Part shown: positions 57,171 through 64,000 of the stretch, one piece after another | Layout: each line of letters begins with the position of its first letter | Numbering within the stretch: position 1 is the stretch's first letter | NCBI RefSeq assembly: GCF_000966285.1 | Contig: NZ_KQ031391.1 | Coordinates: forward strand, 5,890,430-5,954,429 | Source: Pseudofrankia sp. DC12 | GTDB taxonomy: Bacteria > Actinomycetota > Actinomycetes > Frankiales > Frankiaceae | Direction of reading: 5' to 3' | DNA: 64,000 nucleotides | The notes under the pieces: model-generated | Database searches by the model: none | What the model saw: only the letters and a program-made list of their open reading frames with translations | What the model was told of the DNA's origin: nothing | Program-made: the position numbers and the translations under genes

Positions 57171-58109
57171 GTGGCGCTGACACCACAGGACGTGCAGAAC
57201 AAGGTCTTCAGCCCGACGAGGTTCCGGACCGGCTACAACGAGGACGAGGTTGACACCTTCCTCGACGAGGTCGAGACCGAGCTGACCCGGCTGCTGGACG
57301 AGAACGCCGACATCCGCCGCCAGCTGGACGAGGCCCGTCGCGCCGGCGGTGGTGGCCCGGGCGTGCCGCCTCAGCTCATCGAGGAGAACCAGCAGCTGCG
57401 CCGCCAGGTGGAAGAGGCACGCCGTGCCGCCGCCCAGGCGCAGGCAGCCGCCCAGCAGGCCCAGGCCCAGGCGGCGGCCGCGGCGTCTCGCGGCCCGTCC
57501 ACGTCCCCGGTTCCCATCCCCGGCGGCGCGACCCAGGTCATCCCTGCCGTCGGTGCCCGCGCGGCCGCGGCACAGCAGGCACCATCGGGTAACGCCGCGA
57601 TCGACGCGGAGATCGAGCAGCGGGTCGCCCGTACCCTGGTGCTCGCCCAGCGGACCGCCGACGAGGCGGTGCGGGAGGCTCGGGCCGAGTCCGAGCGCGC
57701 GCGTCGCGAGGCTCGCCAGGACGCGGACCGCATCCTCGCCGAGGCCCGGGCGCACGTTGCCGAGCAGCTCGGTGGCCTGGAAGACGACAAGCGCCGGCTC
57801 GAGGGCCAGGTCGAGCAGCTGCGCGCGTTCGAGCGTGAATACCGCACCAGACTGCGTGCCTACCTGGAGATGCAGCTGCGCGACCTCGACGGCATGCCGA
57901 CCCCGCCGGCGGTCGGCGCGGGTGGTCCGCAGCGGCCGGGCCTCAACCCGGGCTCGCAAGGTGGCCAGCAGCAGCCCCAGCCCGCGGGTGTAGGCGTCGG
58001 TGTGCCAGCCGGGGCCTATCAGCCCGGTCCTGGGCAGATGGGGGTCCAGAACGGCGTCGGCCGCCCGGACCACGACCCGCGCTCCAACAACGGCATGCAG
58101 GACTTCTGA
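57171..58109 (+). CDS. divIVA: Polar growth protein DivIVA (Wag31)
   Basis: 312 aa. N-terminal DivIVA lipid-binding motif VFSPTRFRTGYNEDEVDTFLDE, then coiled coils (about 35-110 and 160-240) separated by an Ala/Gln-rich segment and a Pro-rich region, and a Gly/Gln-rich tail. Directs polar growth and branching in filamentous actinobacteria. GTG 57171 with GGAGG. Confidence 0.97.
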   Translation: MALTPQDVQNKVFSPTRFRTGYNEDEVDTFLDEVETELTRLLDENADIRRQLDEARRAGGGGPGVPPQLIEENQQLRRQVEEARRAAAQAQAAAQQAQAQAAAAASRGPSTSPVPIPGGATQVIPAVGARAAAAQQAPSGNAAIDAEIEQRVARTLVLAQRTADEAVREARAESERARREARQDADRILAEARAHVAEQLGGLEDDKRRLEGQVEQLRAFEREYRTRLRAYLEMQLRDLDGMPTPPAVGAGGPQRPGLNPGSQGGQQQPQPAGVGVGVPAGAYQPGPGQMGVQNGVGRPDHDPRSNNGMQDF

Positions 58110-58260
58110 GACAGGGCTCACTGTCGGCGCGGAGCGTCGCGCCCGGCGGCGCCGCCGGCGCGGGGCCCGCGCCGGCTGGCGGTCCGTCGATCGCGCCGTC
58201 CCCGCCGTGCTGGAACCCGGTCCGTGCCGACGGCGGTGGGGCTGAGGGAAAGGATGAGCA

Positions 58261-58437
58261 ATGATCATCCTTAGCGGCGGGCTGCTCGCGGTCGCGGCCG
58301 TGCTGTGGATAGCTGGCGCCCTCGGGCCGTCCGCCTGCGTGTACGCGTCCTTGGCGCTGACGCTCTTCGCCGCGGGCATGCTGCCGCTCGGCGCCGCCCG
58401 CCGGGCCCGACGCGGCCCGGGCGGGTCGGCCGGCTGA
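58261..58437 (+). CDS. Small two-helix membrane protein
   Basis: 58 aa starting MIILSGGLLAVAAVLWIAGAL, with a second hydrophobic stretch (ASLALTLFAAGMLPL) and a basic Arg/Gly tail. ATG 58261 has AAAGGA seven bases upstream. It lies after divIVA on the same strand (151-base gap). No family recognised. Confidence 0.72.
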   Translation: MIILSGGLLAVAAVLWIAGALGPSACVYASLALTLFAAGMLPLGAARRARRGPGGSAG

Positions 58438-58453
58438 CACCGGGAGGCCGCGG

Positions 58454-58518
58454 CACCGGCCCGGATCGCCGTCGAGCCGGCCTTCGGCACCGGCCCGGAT
58501 CGTCACCGGCCCGGATCG
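58454..58518. repeat. Three copies of CACCGGCCCGGATCG
   Basis: Copies at 58454, 58488 and 58504 (15 bp each) in the intergenic sequence after the small membrane protein gene. The rest of 58438-58650 is a run of ATCG/CCGG-rich degenerate units with no ORF; it separates convergent genes. Confidence 0.8.
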
Positions 58519-58650
58519 TCACCCGGCCCCATCGCCGCCAGGCCCCCGATCGCCGCCACGCCCACCGTCGCCGGGCCTGATCGTCGCCGGACCGGCCTTC
58601 GGTTCGCCGGCTGGGCGCTCGTCGTGGCGCCGCCAGCGCCGGGAACAGGC

Positions 58651-59712
58651 CTACTGCTGGTCTGGGGCGACCGGGATGAAGCGGGCCGTGCTCTCCACGG
58701 TGCCAGGCGGCGCGGCGTCGATAACCCGGATGGCCGGGTTCTGCCGCAGCCCGGTCAGCCGGGCCGCCGGGGCCCGGACGACGGCGGCGAAGACGCAGTC
58801 ACAGTGGGCGAGCAGCGCGGCTGCCTCGGACTGGTCCCGCTTCCGGGCGGCCGGGTCGGCGGCCCGCACCGCTCGCCCCGCCGCGCCGGCGGCCTGGGCG
58901 TCGAACGCGGCCAGGACATCCGCCAGCGGGTCGCGCACCGCCGCATGGTGCACCGCGCCGCTGCCCGGGACGGTGAAGAAGACCTGGGTCACCCGGTACT
59001 CGCCGAGCAGGGCGTGCAGCGCCTGCGGGGACCGATACCCGATCAGGTCCACCAGGGCGAGCAGATCGGTCTCGGGGGCGGCCTGGGCCTGCTGGGCGAG
59101 CTCGTGGTCCGCGATCCCGATGTAGGTAGCCGTCGAGTCGCCCGGGAACGGGCCGACGGTGACGCTCGGGGTGAAGGCGGGCGGTACCGCGGCCGCCGGC
59201 CCGGGGCCCGGTCGCGGGGCCGGGACGACCGGTTTGACGACCGGCTGGCCGCTGACTCCGGGCAGCAGCAGCGCCGCCGCCGTGCTCAGCACGATCATCG
59301 CGACCAGGCCGAGCACCGCGATCCGAGCGCCCCGCTCCAGTACCGCCCGTCCGACCGGTGCGACCCCGTTCAGGCCCGGGCCGGCGCCCGGCGTGGCGTA
59401 CGGCTCGCCGTCCGCCACGCGAGGGGGCGACAGCAGCCGGACTCGGACGGCTAAGCGCAGCAGCCTCGTCGTCACAGCTCGGCTGGTGGTGGCGGCGCCG
59501 GCGACGATGACCTCCAGCACCTCGCCGGTCGCCGGCAGCAGGGTGTCGTCCAGCTGGTCGAGCCGCGGCCCCGCGTGGTCGGCCGCCCGCGCGAGCCGGT
59601 CGCCGCCCGCGGTGGCCACCTCGACCGCCGCCCGGACGCTCGCCCGCCTGGCCGCGCCCGCAACCTCGCGGGCGGCCGCCTGCCCAGGGAAACGGGGCGG
59701 CGACGGGCTCAC
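58651..59712 (-). CDS. Hypothetical single-pass membrane protein
   Basis: 353 aa. Residues 1-125 are helical and polar, then one membrane helix ([20 protein letters not shown], about 130), a Pro-rich linker, and a C-terminal domain of about 150 residues that includes [20 protein letters not shown] and [16 protein letters not shown]. No family recognised. Overlaps rluD as GTGA and so forms a unit with rluD and lspA. Confidence 0.72.
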   Translation of the reverse strand: MSPSPPRFPGQAAAREVAGAARRASVRAAVEVATAGGDRLARAADHAGPRLDQLDDTLLPATGEVLEVIVAGAATTSRAVTTRLLRLAVRVRLLSPPRVADGEPYATPGAGPGLNGVAPVGRAVLERGARIAVLGLVAMIVLSTAAALLLPGVSGQPVVKPVVPAPRPGPGPAAAVPPAFTPSVTVGPFPGDSTATYIGIADHELAQQAQAAPETDLLALVDLIGYRSPQALHALLGEYRVTQVFFTVPGSGAVHHAAVRDPLADVLAAFDAQAAGAAGRAVRAADPAARKRDQSEAAALLAHCDCVFAAVVRAPAARLTGLRQNPAIRVIDAAPPGTVESTARFIPVAPDQQ

Positions 59713-60686
59713 GACATCGCCCGGAGCCGCTCCAGCGCCTCGGCGAGATCAGGCGGGTCGGGGCTGGTGAAGGTGACCGGCCTGCCGTCCGCCGGATGCT
59801 CGAAGGACAGTTGGAAGGCGTGCAGCCACTGGCGGCGCAGGCCGAGCTTCTCGGCGAGTGCCGGGTCGGCCCCGTAGGCCAGGTCGCCGACGCAGGGATG
59901 GCGCAGCGCGGCCATGTGCACCCGGATCTGGTGGGTGCGGCCGGTCTCCAGCCGGACCTCGAGCAGTGACGCGGCGCGGAACGCCTCGTCGAGGTCGTAG
60001 TGGGTGACGCTCGGCTTGCCGTCGGCGACGACGGCGAACAGGCCCGGCTTGCGCGGGTGCCGGTCGATCGGGGCGTCCACGGTGCCGCGCAGCGGGTCGG
60101 GATGGCCCTGGACGACAGCGCGGTAGCGCTTGTCGACCTCGCGCTCGCGGAACGCCCGCTTGAGCGCCGCGTAGGCCGACTCGCTCTTGGCGACCACCAT
60201 GACCCCGGTGGTGCCGACGTCGAGGCGGTGCACGACGCCCTGCCGCTCGGCTGCGCCGGAGGTGGCGATCCGGTAGCCGGCGGCGGCGAGCGCGCCGATC
60301 ACGGTCGGTCCGGTATAGCCGGGCGCCGGGTGGGCGGCCACTCCGACGGGCTTGTCGACGACCACGAGGTCGTCGTCGTCGTGCACGATCCTCAGGCCGT
60401 CGACGGGAGTCGCCGTCACCTCTGCGGCCGGCCGTGGCGGGGGCGGCAGCTCGACGTCCAGCCAGGCGCCGCCGCGTACCCGGTCGGAGCGGCCGGGCAC
60501 GGTCCCGTCCACGCTGACCTGGCCGTCGTCGACCAACGCTGCGGCGGCGGTGCGGGACAGGCCGAACATCCGCGCGATCGCGGCGTCGAGGCGCAGCCCG
60601 TCCAGGCCGTCCGGAACCGGCAGCGAGCGCAGCTCGCCCGGGCGGCGGGACACGGGGGAGCCGGCCTCGGCCGGCACCGGCGTCAT
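59709..60686 (-). CDS. rluD: 23S rRNA pseudouridine synthase RluD
   Basis: 325 aa. S4 domain ([20 protein letters not shown]), then the RluA-type catalytic segment [18 protein letters not shown] with active-site Asp, and [16 protein letters not shown]. Four-base overlap with lspA. In actinobacteria lspA-rluD follows divIVA-ileS. Confidence 0.95.
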   Translation of the reverse strand: MTPVPAEAGSPVSRRPGELRSLPVPDGLDGLRLDAAIARMFGLSRTAAAALVDDGQVSVDGTVPGRSDRVRGGAWLDVELPPPPRPAAEVTATPVDGLRIVHDDDDLVVVDKPVGVAAHPAPGYTGPTVIGALAAAGYRIATSGAAERQGVVHRLDVGTTGVMVVAKSESAYAALKRAFREREVDKRYRAVVQGHPDPLRGTVDAPIDRHPRKPGLFAVVADGKPSVTHYDLDEAFRAASLLEVRLETGRTHQIRVHMAALRHPCVGDLAYGADPALAEKLGLRRQWLHAFQLSFEHPADGRPVTFTSPDPPDLAEALERLRAMS

Positions 60687-61468
60687 CCCCGGCCGGCCGG
60701 AGGCTGCTCGGCCGGCGGCCCCACCTGGGCGCCGGACTTGTCCGTTCCGCTGTACCGGCCGCCGTCCAGACCGATACCGAGCGCGGAGAGGATCACCGCG
60801 AGCACGGCGGCGACGACGATCGACGAGTCGGCCACGTTGAAGATCGGCCAGTGGTGCAGGTAGATCCAGTCGACGACATGGCCGCGCAACGGCCCGGGAG
60901 CGCGCACCAGCCGGTCGACGAGGTTCCCGACGGCGCCGCCGACGATCGCGCCCAGCACGACCGCCCAGGCGACCGAAGCCAGCCGGCGGGCGGTGCGCGC
61001 GACGATGACGACCACGGCCACGGCGATCAGGCTGAACAGGACAGTGACGCCGCCTCCGATGCTGAACGCGGCACCGGAGTTGCGGGTGAGCTCCAGTTCG
61101 AGCACACCCGGGATCAGCGTCACTGGCGCGTGGCCGGAGAGCGTCGCCACAACGATGATCTTCGTGATGGCGTCGAGCAGGACGACTCCGACGGCCGTAC
61201 CGAGCAGAACACGCACCGGTGTGCGCGCGATCGGTCGGGGTGCCGGAGGGGCGGACCCTCCGCCCCGGAGCTCCCCGTCTTCGTCGCCGGGCGGGGTGAC
61301 CCCGCCGGGCGCACTGTCGGCCCGCGTCGCCGCGGGCGGACCGGTGTGCGCACCGGTGGCCTTCCCAGCCGTCAGTGCCGGCTCCTTGCCCCAGCCCAGA
61401 TACACGCGCGCGACGGACTCGTCGCCCGGCTCGCGCACGTCATCCGCACTGGTCGGCGCCTCTCCCAC
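60683..61468 (-). CDS. lspA: Lipoprotein signal peptidase (signal peptidase II)
   Basis: Cleaves prolipoprotein signal peptides. Four-helix membrane core from about residue 85 ([19 protein letters not shown]). Catalytic Asp residues in NLVDRLVR and FNVADSSI. 261 aa; relatives about 160-190, because of an 80-residue polar N-terminus. GTG 61468 is the start used; it overlaps the upstream hypothetical gene by 97 bases, so the true start may be later. Confidence 0.93.
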   Translation of the reverse strand: MGEAPTSADDVREPGDESVARVYLGWGKEPALTAGKATGAHTGPPAATRADSAPGGVTPPGDEDGELRGGGSAPPAPRPIARTPVRVLLGTAVGVVLLDAITKIIVVATLSGHAPVTLIPGVLELELTRNSGAAFSIGGGVTVLFSLIAVAVVVIVARTARRLASVAWAVVLGAIVGGAVGNLVDRLVRAPGPLRGHVVDWIYLHHWPIFNVADSSIVVAAVLAVILSALGIGLDGGRYSGTDKSGAQVGPPAEQPPAGRG

Positions 61469-61836
61469 GCCTCAACTCTACGGGCGTCGGCGACCGGACT
61501 CGTCGCCGCCCGCCAGATGGCCCACGGGCTGGGCTTTCGTCCGCGCGGCGGGTCGGCCCGCCACCGCCCGGCCGGGAGCGGAGGCGCGGCGACCACGTCG
61601 CCCTCGGCCTCGACCGCGCCGCCGCTGAAGGCGTCGCCGACCTGGAACAGGTCCATGGACGTCAGTGCCTGGTCGCCGGCCGCCGACCGGCTGACCATGG
61701 CGAACCGAGGCTGGTCGGCGCCGACCTGGAATTTGAAGCCATCTGACATCTGGACGGTGAACGTCGTCCGCAACGACCTCTTCGCGCAGGCCCGCCGGAG
61801 CCGGCGCTCGAAGCGGTCCCAGTCAGCCGTGCTCAT
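61372..61836 (-). CDS. Hypothetical protein overlapping lspA
   Basis: 154 aa from ATG 61836 ([21 protein letters not shown]). The first 80 residues look real ([27 protein letters not shown]), whereas the C-terminal 70 are Arg/Pro-rich and could be read-through. Overlap with lspA is 97 bases. Family unknown; the N-terminal part may be the only functional part. Confidence 0.5.
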   Translation of the reverse strand: MSTADWDRFERRLRRACAKRSLRTTFTVQMSDGFKFQVGADQPRFAMVSRSAAGDQALTSMDLFQVGDAFSGGAVEAEGDVVAAPPLPAGRWRADPPRGRKPSPWAIWRAATSPVADARRVEAWERRRPVRMTCASRATSPSRACIWAGARSRH

Positions 61837-62230
61837 CCTCACCCAACCCGAGCTGTCCGCCGGACGGCGCTCCCGGGGACCCCGGTGCCCATGGGGTCCT
61901 GCTGATCCGCACGCGGACCAAATAGGGTATCGCTTGCCCGGGCCATTTGTGTTCGTTGCTCCATGGCGATTACGGCCACTTCGACCCCGCTGTGTGGAGA
62001 CGTCGAGGGAACGGACGTGCGAACCGAGGCCGGCCATTTAGCGGTGGGATGTCGGGGGCGGAGCGGTGCCAGCCTGAGGCGATGGCGTAACCCAGAGCCT
62101 GACCGGCGACGATCATGGCAAGACTGCCTGCCCTGCGCCGGCTGGGAGCCGCCGGGTAAGCCGGGTTGCGTCGCTCCGCTACGCTGGGAAACAGCCAGCG
62201 GCAAGACGTCGACGGGACGAGTAGCGGCGG
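61837..62230. other. 394-base gap upstream of ileS leader, no gene seen
   Basis: Divergent region between a minus-strand gene and ileS. No reliable ORF; the ileS promoter is likely in its right half. I could not define -10/-35 elements. Confidence 0.45.
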
Positions 62231-62475
62231 GCGCGGCCTGAAGCGAGCCGGGGTCGGTGGAAGCCCGGCGGCTAGCGCGTCGTGAAGATCACCCCTGAGT
62301 CGTCGGGAGAACGCGCTCGTACCCGGGCGTCATTAGATCCGGCAGTCGCGGCGGAACGAGGGGTGCGCTCGCGGCCGCAGGCCGGCAGGCGCGCAAGGAG
62401 GGTGGTACCGCGGGGTCCCCGCGCTGCCGGGCATGGGCTCGGCGGAGCGCGAGGGCGTCGTCCCTCCGGCGGCAC
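62231..62475 (+). ncRNA. T-box riboswitch of ileS
   Basis: The T-box core AAGGAGGGTGGTACCGCGG is at 62395-62413, with TGGT (62403-62406) to pair with the uncharged tRNA 3' end. A candidate Ile specifier ATC is at 62288-62290 in a Stem-I-like hairpin region. It lies about 95 bases before ileS. Actinobacterial ileS T-boxes usually act on translation; the ribosome site here can be sequestered by downstream CCTCC at about 62463. Confidence 0.88.
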
Positions 62476-62479
62476 AGCC

Positions 62480-62512
62480 ATGTCGACGGAGACCGGGACC
62501 CCACCACGATGA
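62480..62512 (+). CDS. 10-codon upstream ORF overlapping ileS (candidate)
   Basis: ATG 62480 begins MSTETGTPPR and stops with a TGA that overlaps the ileS ATG (ATGA at 62509). It falls in the expression-platform region of the T-box. It may couple leader and ileS translation. Its ribosome site is unclear. Confidence 0.4.
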   Translation: MSTETGTPPR

Positions 62513-64000
62513 CCAGCCCCACGGAAACGCCCACCACCGCGCCCAGCGCCGCCGGCCCGCCGGCGTTCGCGCCGCTGCCGGCGTCGGTCGACCTGCCAGC
62601 CTTCGAGCGGGAGACGCTCGACCGCTGGCGTGACACCCAGGTCTTCGAGCGCTCGCTCGCGGCGACCGCCGACGCTCCGCTGTGGGTGTTCTTCGAGGGC
62701 CCGCCGACCGCCAACGGCAAGCCGGGCGCCCACCACGTCGAGGCGCGGGTGTTCAAGGACATCTTCCCGCGCTACCGGACGATGAAGGGTTACCACGTCC
62801 CGCGCCGGGCCGGCTGGGACTGCCACGGCCTTCCGGTCGAGCTCGCGGTGGAGAAGGAGCTGGGCTTCACCAGCAAGTCGGACATCGAGAAGTACGGCAT
62901 CGCCGAGTTCAACGACCGCTGCCGCGAGTCGGTGCTGCGCCACGTCGCCGACTTCTCCGCGATGACCGAGCGCATGGGCTACTGGGTCGACCTCGACGGC
63001 GCCTACCGCACGATGGACACCGCCTACATCGAGTCCGTCTGGTGGTCGCTGCGGCAGATCTTCGACAAGGGCCTGCTGGTCGAGGACTTCCGGGTCACCC
63101 CGTACTGCCCGCGCGACGAGACGCCGCTGTCGGACCACGAGGTCTCCCAGGGCTACAAGGATGTCGCCGACCCCTCGGTCTACGTCCGCTTCCCGGTCGT
63201 CCCCGGCACCGGTCCGGAGGGCTTCTTCACCGCGGAGCGGGACGCGAGGCTGCTCGTCTGGACGACGACCCCGTGGACGCTGGTCTCGAACACGGCTGTC
63301 GCCGCCCATCCGGACGTCACCTACGTCCTCGTGCGCACCGCCGCGGGGGAGCACCTCGTGGTCGCCGAGCCGCTCGTCGCCACGGCCCTCGGCGACGCGG
63401 CCGAGGCGGCCACGGTCGTCGACCGGCTGACCGGCGCCCAGCTCGCCGGCACCCGCTACCAGCGGCCGTTCGAGCTGCTCGACGCGGCCCGGTTCGAGCC
63501 CGGCGCCGACGGGGTCACCGGCCGGCTCGCCGCCGGCCGTGCCCCGGCGGCCCCGCACTCGGTGCTGCTCGCCGACTACGTCACCACCACCGACGGCACG
63601 GGCCTGGTCCACCAGGCGCCGGCGTTCGGTGCCGAGGACCTCGGGGTCTGCCGCGGCGTGGGCCTGCCGGTCGTCAACCCGATCGGCTCGGACGGACACT
63701 TCCTCGCGGACGTCCCGCTGGTCGGCGGCCAGTTCTTCAAGGACGCCGACGCGCCGCTGACCGCCGACCTCGACGCCCGCGGCCTGCTCTGGCGGGGCAC
63801 CAGCTATGTGCACAGCTACCCGCACTGCTGGCGCTGCCACACGCCGCTGATCTACTACCCGCTGCCGAGCTGGTACATCCGCACGACGGCGATCCGTGAC
63901 CGGCTCCTCGCCGAGAACGCGCGGACCGACTGGCACCCGGAGCGGATCAAGACCGGCCGCTATGGGGAGTGGCTGCGCAACAACGTCGACTGGGCGCTGT
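62509..64000 (+). CDS. ileS: Isoleucyl-tRNA synthetase, 3' end outside the window
   Basis: Class I synthetase; the first 497 residues are present, no stop in the window. The HIGH motif is the type-2 variant PGAHHVEARVFKD (about residue 72), typical of eukaryote-like, mupirocin-insensitive-type IleS. GWDCHGLPVELAVEKELG and GYWVDLDGAYRTMD follow, then the start of the CP1 editing domain (WTTTPWTLVSNTAVA; GLVHQAPAFGAEDLGV). ATG 62509 overlaps the 10-codon ORF stop. Confidence 0.97.
   Translation, partial: MTSPTETPTTAPSAAGPPAFAPLPASVDLPAFERETLDRWRDTQVFERSLAATADAPLWVFFEGPPTANGKPGAHHVEARVFKDIFPRYRTMKGYHVPRRAGWDCHGLPVELAVEKELGFTSKSDIEKYGIAEFNDRCRESVLRHVADFSAMTERMGYWVDLDGAYRTMDTAYIESVWWSLRQIFDKGLLVEDFRVTPYCPRDETPLSDHEVSQGYKDVADPSVYVRFPVVPGTGPEGFFTAERDARLLVWTTTPWTLVSNTAVAAHPDVTYVLVRTAAGEHLVVAEPLVATALGDAAEAATVVDRLTGAQLAGTRYQRPFELLDAARFEPGADGVTGRLAAGRAPAAPHSVLLADYVTTTDGTGLVHQAPAFGAEDLGVCRGVGLPVVNPIGSDGHFLADVPLVGGQFFKDADAPLTADLDARGLLWRGTSYVHSYPHCWRCHTPLIYYPLPSWYIRTTAIRDRLLAENARTDWHPERIKTGRYGEWLRNNVDWAL

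Noticed and set aside
62282-62479. Open frame across the T-box that runs into the 10-codon ORF
   Set aside because: The region is structured RNA with a clear T-box core; absence of stops is expected at this GC content and no ribosome site precedes it.

Overview
The window is about 73% GC chromosomal DNA with many GTG starts, ATGA/GTGA gene overlaps and actinobacterial marker genes (DUF3040, DivIVA/Wag31, SepF, an SAV_6107-type HEPN protein, an actinobacterial LexA box, a translational-type ileS T-box). Gene content and order (metF - HEPN gene - dinB - DUF3040 - transglutaminase/DUF58/MoxR - mraZ - dcw cluster) point to a filamentous or spore-forming actinobacterium. The codon style and the split carotenoid genes suggest a Frankia-like (Frankiales) organism. 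That placement is inference; no rRNA is present to confirm it.

Layout. 1-4.5 kb: the 3' part of an SF2 helicase gene, a perfect terminator hairpin, a membrane-anchored cyclophilin and serS. 4.5-10.6 kb: phytoene synthase (crtB) and phytoene desaturase (crtI) on the minus strand, separated by a MoxR-DUF58-VWA module. 10.6-13.4 kb: a DUF4097-like membrane protein, metF, a small hypothetical gene and a CDP-alcohol phosphatidyltransferase. 13.4-19.3 kb: a second carotenoid block on the minus strand: crtA-like ketolase, a GNAT protein, cruF-like hydratase, cruG-like glycosyltransferase and a CrtI/CrtD-like desaturase. 19.3-26.7 kb: a perfect SOS box and a four-gene mutagenesis operon (HEPN protein, imuA', imuB, dnaE2). 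27-29.2 kb: a 29-codon membrane ORF, a methyltransferase and dinB, all translationally coupled. 29.3-35.9 kb: DUF3040, then a TgpA-like protein with two transglutaminase ectodomains, DUF58 and MoxR.

36.3-58.4 kb is the division and cell-wall (dcw) cluster: an MraZ operator with 10-bp phased repeats, mraZ, rsmH, ftsL-like, ftsI, murE, murF, mraY, murD, ftsW, murG, then murC on the OPPOSITE strand, ftsZ, pgeF, yggS, sepF, yggT and divIVA. No ftsQ gene is visible at its expected place between murC and ftsZ. MurE has the DNPR motif, so the peptidoglycan should be meso-diaminopimelate type. 58.4-64 kb: a small membrane protein, then on the minus strand a hypothetical protein, rluD, lspA and another hypothetical gene, and finally a T-box leader and the 5' half of ileS on the plus strand.

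Recurring theme: many genes carry in-frame tandem repeats or low-complexity inserts that look recently expanded (cyclophilin, CrtD-like, ImuA', DnaE2, RsmH, FtsW, MurC). DnaE2 also carries a double-hairpin palindrome inside its coding sequence. The items most worth follow-up are the SOS operon led by a HEPN gene, the duplicated transglutaminase, the inverted murC with missing ftsQ, the palindrome in dnaE2, the short leader ORF fused to the murE start, and the unusual carotenoid gene combination.
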